From the NCBI GenBank assembly GCA_005884685.1, contig VBAH01000017.1, forward strand, positions 83,152-147,151: a stretch of DNA of 64,000 nucleotides, in the 5' to 3' direction. The position numbers were made by a program, and so were the translations under genes. Source of the stretch: Alphaproteobacteria bacterium. GTDB taxonomy: Bacteria; Pseudomonadota; Alphaproteobacteria; Rhizobiales; Xanthobacteraceae. Positions within the stretch are counted from its first letter, which is position 1; every line of letters begins with the position of its first letter. Shown here piece by piece: positions 50,846 through 60,624 of the stretch. The notes under the pieces are model-generated. The model was not told the origin of the DNA and searched no databases. It saw only the letters and a list, made by a program, of their open reading frames with translations.

Positions 50846-52414
50846 ATGGCTGTTCGCTGGAAGCATCTCGTCGTCGCGCTGATCCTCGGCGCCGCGCTGT
50901 GTACGGCGGCGGCGGCAAAGACGCTACGCGTCTCGCTACACTCCGACCTGAAGATCGTCGATCCGGTCTGGACCACGGCGCTGATCACCGTAAACCACGG
51001 CTACATGATCTACGACACGCTGTTCGCGCTCGACGAAAAGCTCGCCGTCAAGCCACAGATGGTCGACCGCTACGACATCTCGGCCGACAAGCTGACCTGG
51101 ACGTTCATGCTGCGCGAGGGGCTCGCGTGGCACGACGGCGCCCCCGTCACGGCGGAGGATTGCGTCGCCTCGCTCAAGCGCTGGGGCGCGCGCGACGCGA
51201 TGGGCCAGAAGCTGATGTCCTATGTGGCGGAGCTTGCCGCATCGGATGCCCAGACGATCCGCATGACCTTGAAGGAGCCGTACGGGCTCGTGCTGCAAAC
51301 GCTGGCAAAGCCCGGCGCCAGCGTGCCGTTCATGATGCCGCAGCGGGTCGCCGAGACCGATCCGCAGAAGCAGATCACCGACTACACCGGCTCCGGCCCC
51401 TTCATCTTCAAGGTCGACGAATGGCGCGCGGGCGAGAAGGCCGTCTACCTGAAGAACCCCAAGTACAAGCCGCGCGGCGAGCCGGCTTCCGGATTGGCCG
51501 GCGGCAAGATCGCGAAGGTCGATCGCGTCGAGTGGATCTGGATCGCGGATTCGCAAACGCAGGTGAACGCGCTGATCAACAACGAGGTCGATCTGCTCGA
51601 AGCGCCGCCGCACGATCTCTTGCCCCTGCTTGCCGAGGACAAGAACATCGAGCTGTTCGTGTTCAACCCCTCCGGCCGGCAGAACGCGCTCCGCTTCAAC
51701 GTGCTGCACAAGCCGTTCGACAACCCGAAAATCCGCCTCGCGGTCGCCTACGCGCTCAATCAAAAGGATCTGCTTGACGCCGTGATCGGCAATGCGCGCT
51801 GGTACGTCGAGTGCAAGTCCCTGTTCCCGTGTGGCTCGCCGCTGCAGTCGACGAGAGGGTGGGACGACAAGTTCACCTCCGACTTCGCCAAGGCGCGGGC
51901 GCTCCTGCAGGAGGCCGGCTACGACGGCACCCCGGTCGTCCTGATGCAGTCGACCGACATCGCCTCGCTCAGCAATCTTGCGCCGGTGACGAAATCGCTG
52001 ATGGAGAAAGCCGGCTTCAAGGTCGACCTGCAGGCGATGGACTGGCAGACGCTGGTCACGCGCCGCACCAAGAAGGATCCGCCGCGTGCGGGCGGCTGGA
52101 GCGCGTTTCTCACCTCATGGGCCTCGGTCGACATCCTCGATCCGGTCGCGGCGTCGTTCCTCAATGCGAGTTGCGAGAAGGCGACCTTCGGGTGGCCGTG
52201 CGACACCGAGATGGAAAAGCTGCGCGATGCGTTCTCCAAGGAGACCGATCCGGCCAAACAGAAAGCTCTCGCCGAGGCGGTTCAGCTGCGCCTGCTCGAT
52301 TACCCGACGCACCTTCCGCTCGGCCAATACGTGCAGCCGCAGGCGTTCCGCAAGAACGTGAGCGGGCTGCTCGCCGGGCCTTCGCTCGCGTTGTGGAACA
52401 TCGAGGTGAAATGA
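50846..52414 (+). CDS. Family 5 ABC substrate-binding protein, island 2 copy 2
   Basis: A 522-residue paralogue of the preceding gene. Signal peptide WKHLVVALILGAALCTAAAA, mature start LRVSLHSDLKIVDPVWTTAL, cysteine pairs C323/C329 (CKSLFPCG) and C443/C452 (CEKATFGWPC) conserved with copy 1. GGGGGAG precedes the ATG at 50846. The two genes are a tandem duplication with a shared importer downstream, suggesting two related ligands for one permease. Confidence 0.92.
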   Translation: MAVRWKHLVVALILGAALCTAAAAKTLRVSLHSDLKIVDPVWTTALITVNHGYMIYDTLFALDEKLAVKPQMVDRYDISADKLTWTFMLREGLAWHDGAPVTAEDCVASLKRWGARDAMGQKLMSYVAELAASDAQTIRMTLKEPYGLVLQTLAKPGASVPFMMPQRVAETDPQKQITDYTGSGPFIFKVDEWRAGEKAVYLKNPKYKPRGEPASGLAGGKIAKVDRVEWIWIADSQTQVNALINNEVDLLEAPPHDLLPLLAEDKNIELFVFNPSGRQNALRFNVLHKPFDNPKIRLAVAYALNQKDLLDAVIGNARWYVECKSLFPCGSPLQSTRGWDDKFTSDFAKARALLQEAGYDGTPVVLMQSTDIASLSNLAPVTKSLMEKAGFKVDLQAMDWQTLVTRRTKKDPPRAGGWSAFLTSWASVDILDPVAASFLNASCEKATFGWPCDTEMEKLRDAFSKETDPAKQKALAEAVQLRLLDYPTHLPLGQYVQPQAFRKNVSGLLAGPSLALWNIEVK

Positions 52415-52424
52415 ACCACCGAAT

Positions 52425-52543
52425 GTCATCCCGGCCGAGCGAAGCGAGAGCCGGGATCCATTTATCACGGATGCAGATGCGTGACCGCCATGCCTGCGTG
52501 TCGTGGATCCGGGATAGCCGCCTGCGGCGGCTTCCGGGATGAC
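52425..52543. repeat. Palindromic intergenic repeat, family D
   Basis: From GTCATCCCGGCCGAGCGAAG to GGCTTCCGGGATGAC, with AGAGCCGGGATCCATTTATC and TGTCGTGGATCCGGGATAGC as inner arms. It lies within the importer-2 operon between the second binding protein and the first permease. Confidence 0.9.
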
Positions 52544-52554
52544 AGGATAGGACC

Positions 52555-53496
52555 ATGCTCGGCTACATCCTGCGCCGTCTGCTCGCCACCCTGCCGGTGA
52601 TGCTGATCGTGGCGGTATTCGTGTTCCTGATGCTGCGCCTCACGCCGGGCGACCCGGCTGCGGTGATCGCCGGCGACAATGCCAACTCCGAGCAGGTCGC
52701 CGCGATCCGCAACAGCCTCGGTCTCGACCAGCCGATCTTCACGCAGTTCTTCATCTGGTTCGGCAACATCCTGCGTGGTGACTTCGGCGAATCCTACTTC
52801 TTCAAGAAGACCGTCGCCGAGCTGATCACCAGCCGGCTGGAGCCGACGCTCGCACTCTCCCTTGCGACGATCGTCATCGCGGTCGCGGTCGCAGTGCCGC
52901 TCGGCGTGCTCGCCGCGTACAGGCAGGGCACCCTGATCGATAAGATCGTGATGGGCTTTTCGGTGCTCGGCTTCTCCGTGCCGGTGTTCGTCATCGGCTA
53001 TTCGCTGATCTACCTGTTCGCCATCAAGCTGAACTGGCTGCCGGTGCAAGGCTATCAGCGCATCGGCGACGGCTTCGGCGGCTTCCTGCAACGGTTGATC
53101 CTGCCCTCCGTCACGCTCTCGGTCATCTATATCGCGCTGATCGCGCGCATGACGCGCACCAGCGTGCTCGACGTGATGGGCGAGGACTACATCCGAACCG
53201 CGCGCGCCAAGGGGCAGGTCGAGGTGAAGGTGCTGTTCAAGCATGCGCTGAAGAACGCCGCCGTTCCGATCGTCACCGTGATCGGCCTCGGCGTCGCGCT
53301 GCTGATCGGCGGCGTGGTCGTGACCGAGAGCGTGTTCACCATCCCCGGGCTCGGCCGCCTCACGGTCGATGCGGTGCTGGCGCGTGACTATCCGACCATC
53401 CAGGCGGTGATCCTGCTGTTTTCGTTCGTCTACGTGCTGATCAACCTGTTGGTCGATCTCGCCTACACGCTGTTCGACCCGAGGATCCGCTATTGA
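52555..53496 (+). CDS. Dpp-type ABC permease (DppB-like), importer 2
   Basis: A 313-residue permease, the same length as its importer-1 paralogue at 37017 and similar throughout (VAVFVFLMLRLTPGDPAAVI at the start, EDYIRTARAKGQVEVKVLFK in the EAA loop, FDPRIRY at the end). Its start follows a family D repeat by 11 bp. The stop forms an ATTGA junction with the next permease exactly as in importer 1. It forms the inner-membrane channel with the DppC-like protein. Confidence 0.95.
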   Translation: MLGYILRRLLATLPVMLIVAVFVFLMLRLTPGDPAAVIAGDNANSEQVAAIRNSLGLDQPIFTQFFIWFGNILRGDFGESYFFKKTVAELITSRLEPTLALSLATIVIAVAVAVPLGVLAAYRQGTLIDKIVMGFSVLGFSVPVFVIGYSLIYLFAIKLNWLPVQGYQRIGDGFGGFLQRLILPSVTLSVIYIALIARMTRTSVLDVMGEDYIRTARAKGQVEVKVLFKHALKNAAVPIVTVIGLGVALLIGGVVVTESVFTIPGLGRLTVDAVLARDYPTIQAVILLFSFVYVLINLLVDLAYTLFDPRIRY

Positions 53497-54419
53497 GTGT
53501 CGAACCCGCATTGCTCGCCGGCGAACCCGCCGCGCGGCCGCCCAAGCCCGGCCTGCCCGGGCGGCTTGCGCGTGACGGCGGCATCATCTTCGGCGCGCTG
53601 ATTATCCTGTTCATGATCGTCATCGGGATCACGGCGCCCTGGCTCGGCACCAAGAATCCCTCCGAGATCAACCCCTCGTTCCGCAACCGCGTGCCGGGCA
53701 TCGAGCAGACCATCCGCAACGACGACGGCACGGCGCGCACCTTCACCTACCGCATGGGCACCGACAGCCTCGGCCGCGACATCTACAGCCGCGTGATCTA
53801 CGGCGCGCGCGTGTCGCTGATCATCGGCATCACGGTCGCGGTGATTTCGATCGCGATCGGACTCTTCATTGGCCTCATCGCAGGTTACCTGCGCTGGGTC
53901 GACGCGGTGGTGATGCGGCTGATGGACGGGCTAATGGCAATCCCGGCGATTTTGCTCGCGATCGCGCTCGTATCGCTGTTCCGCGCCGGCGTGATGAGCG
54001 TGATCGTCGCAATCATCGTACCGGAAGTCCCGCGCGTGGTGCGGCTGGTGCGCTCGATCGTGCTCTCCGTGCGCGAGGAGCCGTATGTCGAAGCCGCGAT
54101 CTGCGCCGGCACGCCGACGCATCTCCTGCTGTTCCGCCACGTGCTGCCGAATACGATTCCAGCGCTGATCGTGCAGGGCACCTTCATCTGCGCCAACGCG
54201 ATCCTGCTCGAGGCGATCCTGTCGTTCCTCGGCATCGGCATCCCGCCCGAAACCCCGACCTGGGGCAACATCATGGCGGAAGGGCGCGGCCTGTTCCGCA
54301 TCTATCCGCACAACATCTTCTTCCCCGGCATCTGCCTCGCGCTCACCGTGCTCGCCGTCAACGTGCTCGGCGACGGCCTGCGCGACAAGCTCGATCCCAA
54401 GCTGGCGCGGCGGGTGTGA
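53493..54419 (+). CDS. Dpp-type ABC permease (DppC-like), importer 2
   Basis: A 308-residue permease starting at TTG 53493 within the stop of the upstream gene. It carries YRMGTDSLGRDIYSRVIYGA before the transmembrane core and EEPYVEAAICAGTPTHLLLF in the EAA loop. The segment NPSFRNRVPGIEQTIRNDDG between the first helix and the core is an insert relative to importer 1. It ends GDGLRDKLDPKLARR like its paralogue. Confidence 0.93.
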   Translation: MSVEPALLAGEPAARPPKPGLPGRLARDGGIIFGALIILFMIVIGITAPWLGTKNPSEINPSFRNRVPGIEQTIRNDDGTARTFTYRMGTDSLGRDIYSRVIYGARVSLIIGITVAVISIAIGLFIGLIAGYLRWVDAVVMRLMDGLMAIPAILLAIALVSLFRAGVMSVIVAIIVPEVPRVVRLVRSIVLSVREEPYVEAAICAGTPTHLLLFRHVLPNTIPALIVQGTFICANAILLEAILSFLGIGIPPETPTWGNIMAEGRGLFRIYPHNIFFPGICLALTVLAVNVLGDGLRDKLDPKLARRV

Positions 54420-54433
54420 TGACAATCTCAGCT

Positions 54434-54544
54434 GTCATCCCGGCCGAAGCGCAGCGGAGAGCCGGGATCCACATACCCCAACACTATGTTTTGTGGTGCA
54501 TAGGTCCCGGGTCTCCTTCGCTCCGCGAAGTCGCCCGGGATGAC
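54434..54544. repeat. Palindromic intergenic repeat, family D
   Basis: From GTCATCCCGGCCGAAGCG to GAAGTCGCCCGGGATGAC, with GAGCCGGGATCCACATACCC and GCATAGGTCCCGGGTCTCC as inner arms. It separates the permease genes from the ATPase gene within the same operon. Confidence 0.9.
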
Positions 54545-54564
54545 AGCCGTGCGTGGGGTGGCCT

Positions 54565-56187
54565 GTGACCGCTCCCGTCCTCGACGTGCAGGGCCTGACC
54601 GTCCGCCTACCGGCGGGCGCGGACCGCGTGCATGCGGTCGAGAACGTTTCATTCGCGGTCGCGCCCGGCGAGATCGTCTGCGTGGTCGGCGAGTCCGGCT
54701 CCGGCAAATCCGTCACCGCGCATGCGGTGATGGGCCTGCTGCCGCCCGGCCAGCTGACCGCCACCGCGGGACGCGTGCTGCTCGAAGGCGACGACCTCTT
54801 GCGGAAGTCCCCCACCGAGATGCGGCGCATCCGCGGCGATCGCATCTCGATGATCTTTCAGGAGCCGATGACCGCGCTCAATCCGGTCATGAAGGTCGGC
54901 GACCAGATCGCCGAAGTACTCGACATCCACACCCGGCTGAGCGAGCGCGAACGGCGCGCGCGCGTGCTCGACGTGATGACCTCCGTGCACCTTCCGGAGC
55001 CCGAGCGCCTGATCGATGTCTATCCGCACCAGCTCTCCGGCGGGCAGCGCCAGCGCATCATGATCGCGGCCGCGCTGGTGCTCGATCCGGTGCTGCTGAT
55101 CGCCGACGAGCCGACCACCGCGCTGGACGTCACCACGCAGGCTCAGATCCTCAAGCTGATCAAGGAGTTGCGCGCGCGGCGCAACACCGGCGTGCTGTTC
55201 ATCACGCACGATTTCGGGGTCGTCGCAGAAGTCGCGCACCGCGTGGTGGTGATGCAGCACGGCCGCGTCGTCGAGCAGGGCCGCACCGAGGACGTGCTAC
55301 GCCGCCCGCGCGACGACTACACCCGCATGCTGATCCGCGCGGTACCGAGCCTGTCTCCGCCGCCGCGCGCGCCGGCCGCCGCAGCGCCGATCGTGCTGCA
55401 GACCACTGACCTGAGCAAAACCTATCTCGCGCGCGGATTCTTCGCGAAGCGCCGCGAGGTGAAGGCCGTGAAGGATGTGAACCTGCAAGTGCGGCGCGGC
55501 GAGACGCTCGGCGTGGTCGGCGAGTCCGGCTCCGGCAAGTCGACGGTCGCACGCTGCATCGCGCGGCTGATCGAACCGACCGGCGGCGCGATCCTGATCG
55601 AAGGCGCCGATGTCGCAAGGCTCGGCGCCCGCGCGCTGCGGCCGCACCGCAAGCGCGTGCAGATCGTGTTCCAGGATCCGTATCGTTCGCTCAATCCGCG
55701 CCGCACCGTCGGCGCCGCGATCACCGAAGGGCCGATGAACTTCGGCATGGCCGAGAGCGAGGCGGCGACGCGCGCCCGCAACCTGATGCGTCTCGTCGGT
55801 CTCGATCCGGACGCGCTCGCGCGCTTTCCGCATCAGTTCTCGGGCGGCCAGCGCCAGCGCATCTGCATTGCCCGCGCGCTGGCGATGGAGCCGGAGCTTC
55901 TGGTCGCCGACGAGCCGGTGTCCGCGCTGGATGTATCGGTGCAGGCGCAGGTGCTGGAGCTGATCGACGACGTGCGCAAGCGCTTCAATCTCGCGGTGCT
56001 GTTCATCACCCACGACCTGCGCGTTGCCGCACAGGTGTGCGACCGCATCGCCGTGATGCACAAGGGCGAGGTGGTGGAGGAAGGTACAACGGCCGCCGTG
56101 TTCGCTGCGCCGAAGCATGCGTATACGCGGGCGCTGTTCGACTCGGCGCCGGGCAGGCATTTCGAGTTCGGGAAGTTTGAGGTGTAG
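54565..56187 (+). CDS. Fused double ABC ATPase (DppD-DppF-like), importer 2
   Basis: A 540-residue protein with two complete ATPase domains. Domain 1: Walker [10 protein letters not shown] from G42, signature [15 protein letters not shown], Walker [15 protein letters not shown]. Domain 2 from about residue 275: Walker [10 protein letters not shown] from G319, signature [15 protein letters not shown], Walker [15 protein letters not shown]. It replaces the two separate ATPase genes of importer 1. Start GTG 54565 with GGGG 6 nt upstream is preferred, and GTG 54553 is possible. The proline/alanine-rich linker lies around 265-275, and the C-terminal Cys extension is missing in domain 1. Confidence 0.93.
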   Translation: MTAPVLDVQGLTVRLPAGADRVHAVENVSFAVAPGEIVCVVGESGSGKSVTAHAVMGLLPPGQLTATAGRVLLEGDDLLRKSPTEMRRIRGDRISMIFQEPMTALNPVMKVGDQIAEVLDIHTRLSERERRARVLDVMTSVHLPEPERLIDVYPHQLSGGQRQRIMIAAALVLDPVLLIADEPTTALDVTTQAQILKLIKELRARRNTGVLFITHDFGVVAEVAHRVVVMQHGRVVEQGRTEDVLRRPRDDYTRMLIRAVPSLSPPPRAPAAAAPIVLQTTDLSKTYLARGFFAKRREVKAVKDVNLQVRRGETLGVVGESGSGKSTVARCIARLIEPTGGAILIEGADVARLGARALRPHRKRVQIVFQDPYRSLNPRRTVGAAITEGPMNFGMAESEAATRARNLMRLVGLDPDALARFPHQFSGGQRQRICIARALAMEPELLVADEPVSALDVSVQAQVLELIDDVRKRFNLAVLFITHDLRVAAQVCDRIAVMHKGEVVEEGTTAAVFAAPKHAYTRALFDSAPGRHFEFGKFEV

Positions 56188-56209
56188 TCCCGCGAGCGGC
56201 AACAAAACT

Positions 56210-56289
56210 CCGCTCATTCCCGCGAAAGCGGGAATCCAGAATCACAGGTGAAGAAAAAGCTGGGTCCCCGCTTTCGCGGGGACGAGCGG
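56210..56289. repeat. Palindromic intergenic repeat, family B
   Basis: From CCGCTCATTCCCGCGAAAGC to CTTTCGCGGGGACGAGCGG, with hairpins CCCGCGAAAGCGGG and CCCCGCTTTCGCGGGG. It matches the element at 3731 with compensating changes (AAAG/CTTT against CAAG/CTTG). It lies between convergent genes. Confidence 0.9.
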
Positions 56290-56298
56290 TGCACGCGC

Positions 56299-56826
56299 TT
56301 ATTTCCCCGCCATCTTGCCGTATAGGAACACGTAGTCGTCGCTCTTGTGCGGCAGGTGGCATTCAAAGCAGGCGGTGAGCTTTGCGCCGGTGTTCACCGC
56401 CTTGGCCGGCGTGAAAGCCTGATACTCCCACTCGCCGTTGCGGATGTTGTCGGGATATTCGGCGCCCCAGCCGGTGCGCTTCTCCATCACGGCGTAGCCG
56501 TTCAGGTCGCCCTTGACAAAGCGCCCGTCCGGCCCCTTCTCCGGATTGCCCGCCGCATCGAGCTTGGCCTTCCACTGCACCATCGTGATGACGGTGCCGC
56601 TCGGCAGCGGCTGGCCCTTCTTGGCGGCATCGAGCGCCGCCTGGCTCGTATAGAACTCACGGAATTGCTTGTTGTCCGTGCGGTCGACCGTGGTGAACAG
56701 CACGCCCTTGTCGAACCCTTCCGGAAACACGACCTTGTCGCCGCCCGCGCGCACCTGCGTCGCGAGCGTGAAGATGCCGAGGCCGATTAGCGCAGTCGCG
56801 ATCGGCGCAAAACCTGATTTGAGCAT
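56299..56826 (-). CDS. Cytochrome P460 family protein
   Basis: A 175-residue periplasmic c-type heme protein. A signal peptide (FAPIATALIGLGIFTLATQV, cleavage near VRAGG) precedes the P460 domain, and the heme-binding motif CFECH (residues 153-157) lies close to the C-terminus as usual. P460 cytochromes oxidise hydroxylamine to N2O or NO or detoxify NO-related species; cytochrome c'-beta relatives bind NO. GGGGGAG precedes the ATG at 56826. It is divergent from the acyl-CoA synthetase gene, with a 231-bp gap holding no recognised element. Confidence 0.85.
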   Translation of the reverse strand: MLKSGFAPIATALIGLGIFTLATQVRAGGDKVVFPEGFDKGVLFTTVDRTDNKQFREFYTSQAALDAAKKGQPLPSGTVITMVQWKAKLDAAGNPEKGPDGRFVKGDLNGYAVMEKRTGWGAEYPDNIRNGEWEYQAFTPAKAVNTGAKLTACFECHLPHKSDDYVFLYGKMAGK

Positions 56827-57057
56827 ATCTCCCCCTCGATTTGAGCCGCCCCGAAGCGGCACGGTGCCAGAATAGCCCCCACACGCAGAATTGGCATTCG
56901 CCCAATTCGCACGTTGTTGTGAGAACGGCATAACGCCCGCAGGTACGGCCGGGCACGCCCGAAAGTTTCACCGCGCCGTGCGGATTTCGGCAAAATCCAC
57001 AGGCCCGGCTATAACGGGCACCGACCTCGCCCCCGCCGTCTCGCCCCCCGGACATCC

Positions 57058-59130
57058 ATGCGCGTGCCACCGAATGCCGATGCCCTGCGCCAGGCGCTGC
57101 TTGCGCCGCGCTCGGTCGCGATCGTCGGGCAGTCGAACGATGCCGGGAAGGCCTCCGGCCGACCGTTGGATTTCTTGCGCCGCGCGGGGTTTGGCGGCAA
57201 AGTCTACTGCGTCAACGCGCGGCGCGACACGGTGCTGGGCGAGCGCGCTTACCCCACTGTGGCAGCGCTTCCCGAGCCGCCGGAGCACGCCTATATCCTG
57301 GTGCCGACCGAAGCCGTGATCGACGCGGTGGCCGAATGCGGCCGCGCCGGCGTCAAGATCGCCACCATCCTGGCGGCCGGCTTCTCCGAAACCGGCGCGG
57401 ACGGCGTGGCGCGCGAGCAAAAGCTGCGCGAGATCGCGGCCGAAACCGGCATCCGTGTGGTCGGGCCTTCGAGCCTCGGCGTGGTCAACCTGCGCAATGG
57501 GCTGCTGCTCACCGCCAATGCGGCGTTCGCCGAACCGGACATTCCGGTCGGCCGCACGTTCTTCGCCTCGCATTCCGGCACGATGATCGGCGCGCTGATG
57601 TCGCGCGGCAAGGCGCGCGGCCTCGGCTTCGCTGGCCTCGTCTCGATCGGCAACGAGGTCGACCTGTCGATCGGCGAGATTTGCGCGGCAACGCTGGATG
57701 ATCCCGAGATCGACGGCTACCTCTTATTTCTGGAGAGCATCCGCAATTCCGCGGCGCTGCGCGACTTTGCACTCGGCGCGGCAGCGCGCGGCAAGCCGGT
57801 CGTCGCCTACAAGCTCGGCCGCTCTGCCGCCGCGCGCGAGCTCGCCGTCACCCACACCGGCGCACTCGCGGGCGAGGACGACGTGGCGAGCGCGTTCCTT
57901 GCCGATTGCGGCATTGCGCGCGTGGAAAGCCTTGAAGCCCTGATCGAGGCGCTTCCGCTGGTGCATCGCACGCCAATCCGCCCGATCGGCGCGCGCGCGC
58001 CGCAAGTGGCGGTGCTCACCACCACGGCGGGCGGCGCCACCATGGTGGTCGATCCGCTCGCGATGCGCGGCGTCGAGATCGCGCCGCCGAGTGCCGAAAC
58101 CTTTGCGCGCTTCGCTGCCAAGGGCATTCAGGCGACGCCGGCGCGCATCGTGGACCTCACCATCGCGGGCACGCGCTACGACGTGATGAAGGCCGCGCTC
58201 GATATTCTCACCACGGCGCCGGAGTTCGACATGGTGCTGGCGGTGGTCGGTTCCTCGGCGCGCTTCCATCCACAACAAGCAGTGCAGCCGATCATCGACA
58301 GCGCGAATGCCGCAAAGCCGCTCGCAGCGTTCCTCGTGCCCGAAGCGCCCGAGGCGCTGGCGCGCCTGAGCGCGGCCGGCATTCCGAGCTTTCGCACACC
58401 GGAAGCCTGCGCGGACGCGATCGCGGCGGCTCTCGCGCGACGCGAGCCGAAGCCGGCGGTTGCGGCGGCGAGCGGCAGCGGCGGACGCGTCCTCGACGAG
58501 TTGGAGGCTTACGCCTTGCTCGACCGGCTCGGCGTTCCGCGCGCCGCCGCCGTCGCGCTCGAAACGGCAATCGTGCCGGCGCCCGCCCTCCCCTTCGGCT
58601 ATCCGGTCGCCGTGAAGGTTCTCTCGGCGAACATTGCGCACAAAACAGAGGCGGGCGGGGTTGCGCTCAACGTACCCAACGGCGAGGCGCTGGTCGGGGT
58701 CATCAAGGCGATGCGCGCGACGGTCAAGAGCCGCACCGGCATTGCGCCAGCCCGCGTGCTCGTCGCCCCGATGATCTCCGGCGTCGGCGAGGCGCTGATC
58801 GGCTACCGCGTCGATCGCGAGGTCGGCCCGGTGATCATGGTGGCGGCCGGCGGCGTGTTCACCGAGATCTACCGCGACCGCTCGCTGCGCCTCGCCCCGG
58901 TCGATCTGCCGACTGCCCACGCGATGATTTCGGAGGTGAAGGCCTTCGCGATGCTCAGGGGGTTCCGCGGCAAGCCGGCCGGCAACCTCGACGCGCTGGC
59001 AAACGCCATCGTGGCGTTGTCGCGGCTGGCGTTGCAGAATGATCCCGCGATTGCCGAGGCCGAGGTCAATCCGTTGATCGTGCAGGCAAACGGTGTCGTG
59101 GGGGTCGATGCGCTGGTGAGGGAGGCATGA
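57058..59130 (+). CDS. Acyl-CoA synthetase, NDP-forming (acetate-CoA ligase, ADP-forming type)
   Basis: A single-chain ADP-forming acyl-CoA synthetase of 690 residues. It has the CoA-binding domain (PRSVAIVGQSNDAGKASGRP at the start), a succinyl-CoA-synthetase-like domain with the phospho-histidine H266 in VTHTGALAGED, and a C-terminal ATP-grasp domain from about residue 480 with AVKVLSANIAHKTEAGGVAL. It converts a carboxylic acid, CoA and ATP to an acyl-CoA or the reverse. The carboxylate is unknown. It likely feeds the hydrolase/PrpD genes downstream (inference). Confidence 0.9.
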   Translation: MRVPPNADALRQALLAPRSVAIVGQSNDAGKASGRPLDFLRRAGFGGKVYCVNARRDTVLGERAYPTVAALPEPPEHAYILVPTEAVIDAVAECGRAGVKIATILAAGFSETGADGVAREQKLREIAAETGIRVVGPSSLGVVNLRNGLLLTANAAFAEPDIPVGRTFFASHSGTMIGALMSRGKARGLGFAGLVSIGNEVDLSIGEICAATLDDPEIDGYLLFLESIRNSAALRDFALGAAARGKPVVAYKLGRSAAARELAVTHTGALAGEDDVASAFLADCGIARVESLEALIEALPLVHRTPIRPIGARAPQVAVLTTTAGGATMVVDPLAMRGVEIAPPSAETFARFAAKGIQATPARIVDLTIAGTRYDVMKAALDILTTAPEFDMVLAVVGSSARFHPQQAVQPIIDSANAAKPLAAFLVPEAPEALARLSAAGIPSFRTPEACADAIAAALARREPKPAVAAASGSGGRVLDELEAYALLDRLGVPRAAAVALETAIVPAPALPFGYPVAVKVLSANIAHKTEAGGVALNVPNGEALVGVIKAMRATVKSRTGIAPARVLVAPMISGVGEALIGYRVDREVGPVIMVAAGGVFTEIYRDRSLRLAPVDLPTAHAMISEVKAFAMLRGFRGKPAGNLDALANAIVALSRLALQNDPAIAEAEVNPLIVQANGVVGVDALVREA

Positions 59131-59131
59131 C

Positions 59132-59245
59132 GTCATTCCGGGGCCGGCCTCAGGCCGGAACCCGGAATCCATAACCACAAGCCGAGCGATATGGGTAGGA
59201 TCGTGGTTATGGATTCCGGCCCTCGCTCCGCTCGGCCGGAATGAC
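59132..59245. repeat. Palindromic intergenic repeat, family A
   Basis: From GTCATTCCGGGGCCGGCC to CTCGGCCGGAATGAC, with GAACCCGGAATCCATAACCA and GGTTATGGATTCCGGCCC as inner arms. The Shine-Dalgarno sequence of the next gene (AAGGAGAGAGGG) begins directly after it. Confidence 0.9.
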
Positions 59246-59258
59246 GAAGGAGAGAGGG

Positions 59259-59627
59259 ATGCTGGAACGACTCGCCGGGCGCGTGAATGCAGACGCCAAC
59301 CTCCTCCGGCGCGGGAAACACGTCACCACGACCTTCCTGATCGCGGTCGACAACGCCGATCACATCGTGCGGATCGAGCACGGCCGCATCGTCTCCATCA
59401 CGCCCGGCCCGTTCATCACGCCGAACTATTCCTTTGCGCTGCGTGCCGCGCGCGATTCATGGGAGAAGCTGTGGTCGCCGGTGCCGATCCCCGGCTACAC
59501 CGACATCTTCGCACTGGTGAAAAAGAAGCTGCTCCGCATCGAGGGTGACCTGCATCCGTTCATGAGCAACCTGCTCTACTTCAAGGGCGTGCTTGCTGCC
59601 GCTGGCCACACCCAGGAGGCCGCATGA
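59259..59627 (+). CDS. SCP2-like (sterol carrier protein fold) small protein
   Basis: A 122-residue cytoplasmic protein with the beta-rich N-terminal half and C-terminal helix pattern seen in SCP2-type lipid-carrier domains (TTTFLIAVDNADHIVRIEHG, then DSWEKLWSPVPIPGYTD and LLRIEGDLHPFMSNL). The identification is by pattern only. The ATG at 59259 is preceded by GGAGAGAGGG. Its stop overlaps the next hydrolase gene (ATGA), so the two are coupled and may act on the same hydrophobic or acyl substrate. Confidence 0.5.
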   Translation: MLERLAGRVNADANLLRRGKHVTTTFLIAVDNADHIVRIEHGRIVSITPGPFITPNYSFALRAARDSWEKLWSPVPIPGYTDIFALVKKKLLRIEGDLHPFMSNLLYFKGVLAAAGHTQEAA

Positions 59628-60487
59628 GCCCCCGCTTCGAACCCGCCATCGGCCGCTATCTGCATCTCGATCTGCTCGGCCGCCCACACCGGCTCTATGT
59701 CGAGGAAGCGGGCCAAGGCGTTCCGCTGCTCTGCTTGCACACCGCCGGCTCCGACGGCCGGCAGTATCGCGGCCTGCTCAACGACGAGCGCATCACGCGC
59801 AATTACCGCGTGATCGTGTTCGACATGCCGTGGCACGGCAAATCGTCGCCGCCGGTCGGCTGGGAGAATGAGGACTACCGCCTCACCTCGCGCGATTACG
59901 TGCGCATGATCCTCGAAGTCTCCGCCGCGCTGGGGCTCGACAAGCCCGTGGTGATGGGCTGCTCGATCGGTGGGCGCATCGTGCTGCATCTCGCGCACGA
60001 GCACCCCGAGACGTTCCGCGCCATCATCGGGCTCGAGTCATCGCCCAAGGTCGATCCTTATTACGATGTGAGCTGGCTGCACCGCCCCGACGTGCATGGC
60101 GGGGAAGTCTCGGCCGGCATCGTGTCCGGCCTTGTCGCGCCGACCGCCCCGGACGACGGCCGTTGGGAAACGCTCTGGCACTACATGCAGAGCGGCCCCG
60201 GCGTGTTCAAGGGCGACCTCTATTTCTACATGATCGACGGCGATATTTCCGACAGGCTCGACCATATCGACGCGCGCCGCTGCCCGCTCTATTTACTGAC
60301 CGGAGAATACGATTATTCCTGCACCACCGAAGGCACGCTCGAAGTCGCGCGCCGCACCGGCGCGCAGGCCGTCATCATGAAGGACCTCGGTCATTTCCCA
60401 ATGAGCGAGAACCCGGAGAAATTTATCGCCTACCTGTTGCCGGTGCTCGAGGAAATCCGCCTCGGCAAAAAGGCGAGCGCCGCATGA
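59624..60487 (+). CDS. Alpha/beta hydrolase
   Basis: A 287-residue alpha/beta-fold hydrolase. Nucleophile Ser114 in GCSIGGRIVLHLA is the classic elbow, and the catalytic His257 lies in KDLGHFPMSENP. An Asp of the triad is probably in LTGEYDYSCTTE. The oxyanion-hole stretch LCLHTAGSDGRQYRG is early. There is no signal peptide. It is coupled to the SCP2-like gene by a 4-bp overlap and lies in a cluster with an acyl-CoA synthetase and an MmgE/PrpD protein. It could be an esterase, C-C hydrolase or lactonase. The substrate is not predictable. Confidence 0.85.
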   Translation: MSPRFEPAIGRYLHLDLLGRPHRLYVEEAGQGVPLLCLHTAGSDGRQYRGLLNDERITRNYRVIVFDMPWHGKSSPPVGWENEDYRLTSRDYVRMILEVSAALGLDKPVVMGCSIGGRIVLHLAHEHPETFRAIIGLESSPKVDPYYDVSWLHRPDVHGGEVSAGIVSGLVAPTAPDDGRWETLWHYMQSGPGVFKGDLYFYMIDGDISDRLDHIDARRCPLYLLTGEYDYSCTTEGTLEVARRTGAQAVIMKDLGHFPMSENPEKFIAYLLPVLEEIRLGKKASAA

Positions 60488-60497
60488 TGTTGTTTGC

Positions 60498-60613
60498 GTC
60501 ATTCCGGGGCGCGAGCAAAGCGAGCGAGCCCGGAATCCATAACCACCGAAGATACGATATCGTGAGGATCGTGGTTATGGAATCCGGCCCTCGCTCCGCT
60601 CGGCCGGAATGAC
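60498..60613. repeat. Palindromic intergenic repeat, family A
   Basis: From GTCATTCCGGGGCGCGAGCA to CTCGGCCGGAATGAC, with GAGCCCGGAATCCATAACCA and GTGGTTATGGAATCCGGCCC as inner arms. Right arm and downstream GGGAGAG (Shine-Dalgarno for the next gene) closely mirror the arrangement at 59132. Confidence 0.9.
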
Positions 60614-60624
60614 GGGAGAGTTCT

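Noticed and set aside
48213..50918. A 901-residue minus-strand reading frame covering the transglycosylase and antisense to a binding-protein gene
   Set aside because: The upstream 600 residues are antisense to real family-5 binding-protein genes, rich in Arg/His/Ala. The transglycosylase has its own signal peptide starting at 49070.
57724..59178. A 484-residue minus-strand frame antisense to the acyl-CoA synthetase
   Set aside because: It begins inside a family A repeat and has the composition of an antisense shadow.
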